Positions 5,921-6,141 of a stretch of 6,141 nucleotides of DNA are shown here, one piece after another. A program made the position numbers and the translations under genes. The number at the start of each line of letters is the position of its first letter. Within the stretch, counting starts at the first letter, position 1. The notes under the pieces were generated by a model. It made no database searches. It saw only the letters and a list, made by a program, of their open reading frames with translations, and had not been told where the DNA came from. Source of the stretch: CAZGTQ01 sp964528575 (GTDB lineage Bacteria > Planctomycetota > UBA1135 > GCA-002686595); NCBI GenBank assembly GCA_964528575.1, contig CAZGTQ010000244.1, positions 1 to 6,141 of the forward strand. Reading direction: 5' to 3'.

Positions 5921-5932
5921 AGAGCCCGGGAG

Positions 5933-5944
5933 CGCCGTCCGGCG
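5933..5944. terminator. Short inverted repeat between convergent stops, possible bidirectional terminator
   Basis: CGCC and GGCG flank a 4-base loop (GTCC) in the 29-base gap between the thioesterase stop and the stop of the minus-strand gene. On the plus strand a GT-containing stretch follows (GGGCGTT). The stem is short and no true T-tract exists, so the call rests mainly on location. Confidence 0.2.
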
Positions 5945-5949
5945 GGCGT

Positions 5950-6141
5950 TCAGGCCCGCTCGTCGTCGGCGCGGCGCGGGCCGCGCTCGGGGGCCTCGTT
6001 CTTGGCCTTGGCGCGGAAGTCCTCGAGGCGCAGGAACTGCGTCTCGGCCAGATGCCGGTCCTCGAAGAGCTCGGCGCTGGCGATCTCCGGCTCCTCGACC
6101 GCCTCGCGCGGCGCCGGGAGCGCGGCGGGCACGCTCTCGAG
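5950..6141 (-). CDS. C-terminal end of an unrecognised protein (runs off the window)
   Basis: The minus-strand frame is open from the right edge to the stop at 5950-5952 and shows 63 residues. A GTG at 6132 could be a start, giving 60 residues, but the frame continues unbroken to the edge, so a C-terminal fragment of a longer gene is more likely. Almost every codon ends in G or C, as in the sure genes here, which supports real coding. The visible part is highly charged, with an Ala/Pro/Glu-rich stretch, then a helix-like core (AELFEDRHLAETQFLRLEDF) and a basic/acidic tail (APERGPRRADDERA). No signal peptide, membrane segment or catalytic motif is seen, and I do not recognise a family. It converges on the thioesterase gene. 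Confidence 0.55.
   Translation of the reverse strand, partial: LESVPAALPAPREAVEEPEIASAELFEDRHLAETQFLRLEDFRAKAKNEAPERGPRRADDERA

Overview
The window is a stretch of very GC-rich bacterial chromosome (roughly 70% G+C or more by eye, with third codon positions almost all G or C). It carries seven protein genes, two of them cut by the window edges, and no RNA genes, insertion sequences, CRISPR arrays or phage genes. The HEAT-like secreted protein with a W-x-x-W-W motif and the PGLGH-type multispanning membrane protein remind me of Planctomycetota proteins. That assignment rests on recall of family style, not on a marker gene, and should be treated as moderate.

Left block, plus strand: the 3' three quarters of clpC (Hsp100/ClpC unfoldase, running in from the left edge and ending at 1867) is followed by a gap of about 120 bases with a hairpin and a possible promoter. 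Then come three tightly packed genes: a secreted HEAT-like protein (1987-2805), a DUF309 protein (2802-3233, ATGA overlap with its predecessor) and DprA/Smf (about 3266-4183, 32 bases further on). The spacing suggests one transcript. DprA is the only member with a known biochemical role: it protects incoming single-stranded DNA and loads RecA during natural transformation.

Middle block, minus strand: a polytopic membrane protein (4463-5341) overlaps by ATGA a 66-residue protein with two membrane segments (4266-4466). The pair converges on dprA across an 82-base gap. The larger protein shows a clear internal duplication, which is the most interesting structural observation here.

Right block: a hotdog-fold (YbgC/4HBT-type) acyl-CoA thioesterase (5453-5920, plus strand) diverges from the membrane pair across a 111-base intergenic region. 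It converges, with only 29 bases between stops, on the C-terminal end of an unrecognised minus-strand gene that runs off the right edge.

The window looks like ordinary core and housekeeping chromosome. I found no convincing new defence, mobile or biosynthetic system. The points worth a second look are the duplicated membrane protein and its small overlapping partner, two sequence words shared between two upstream regions, the HEAT/DUF309/dprA cluster, and the His-rich leader of the thioesterase.
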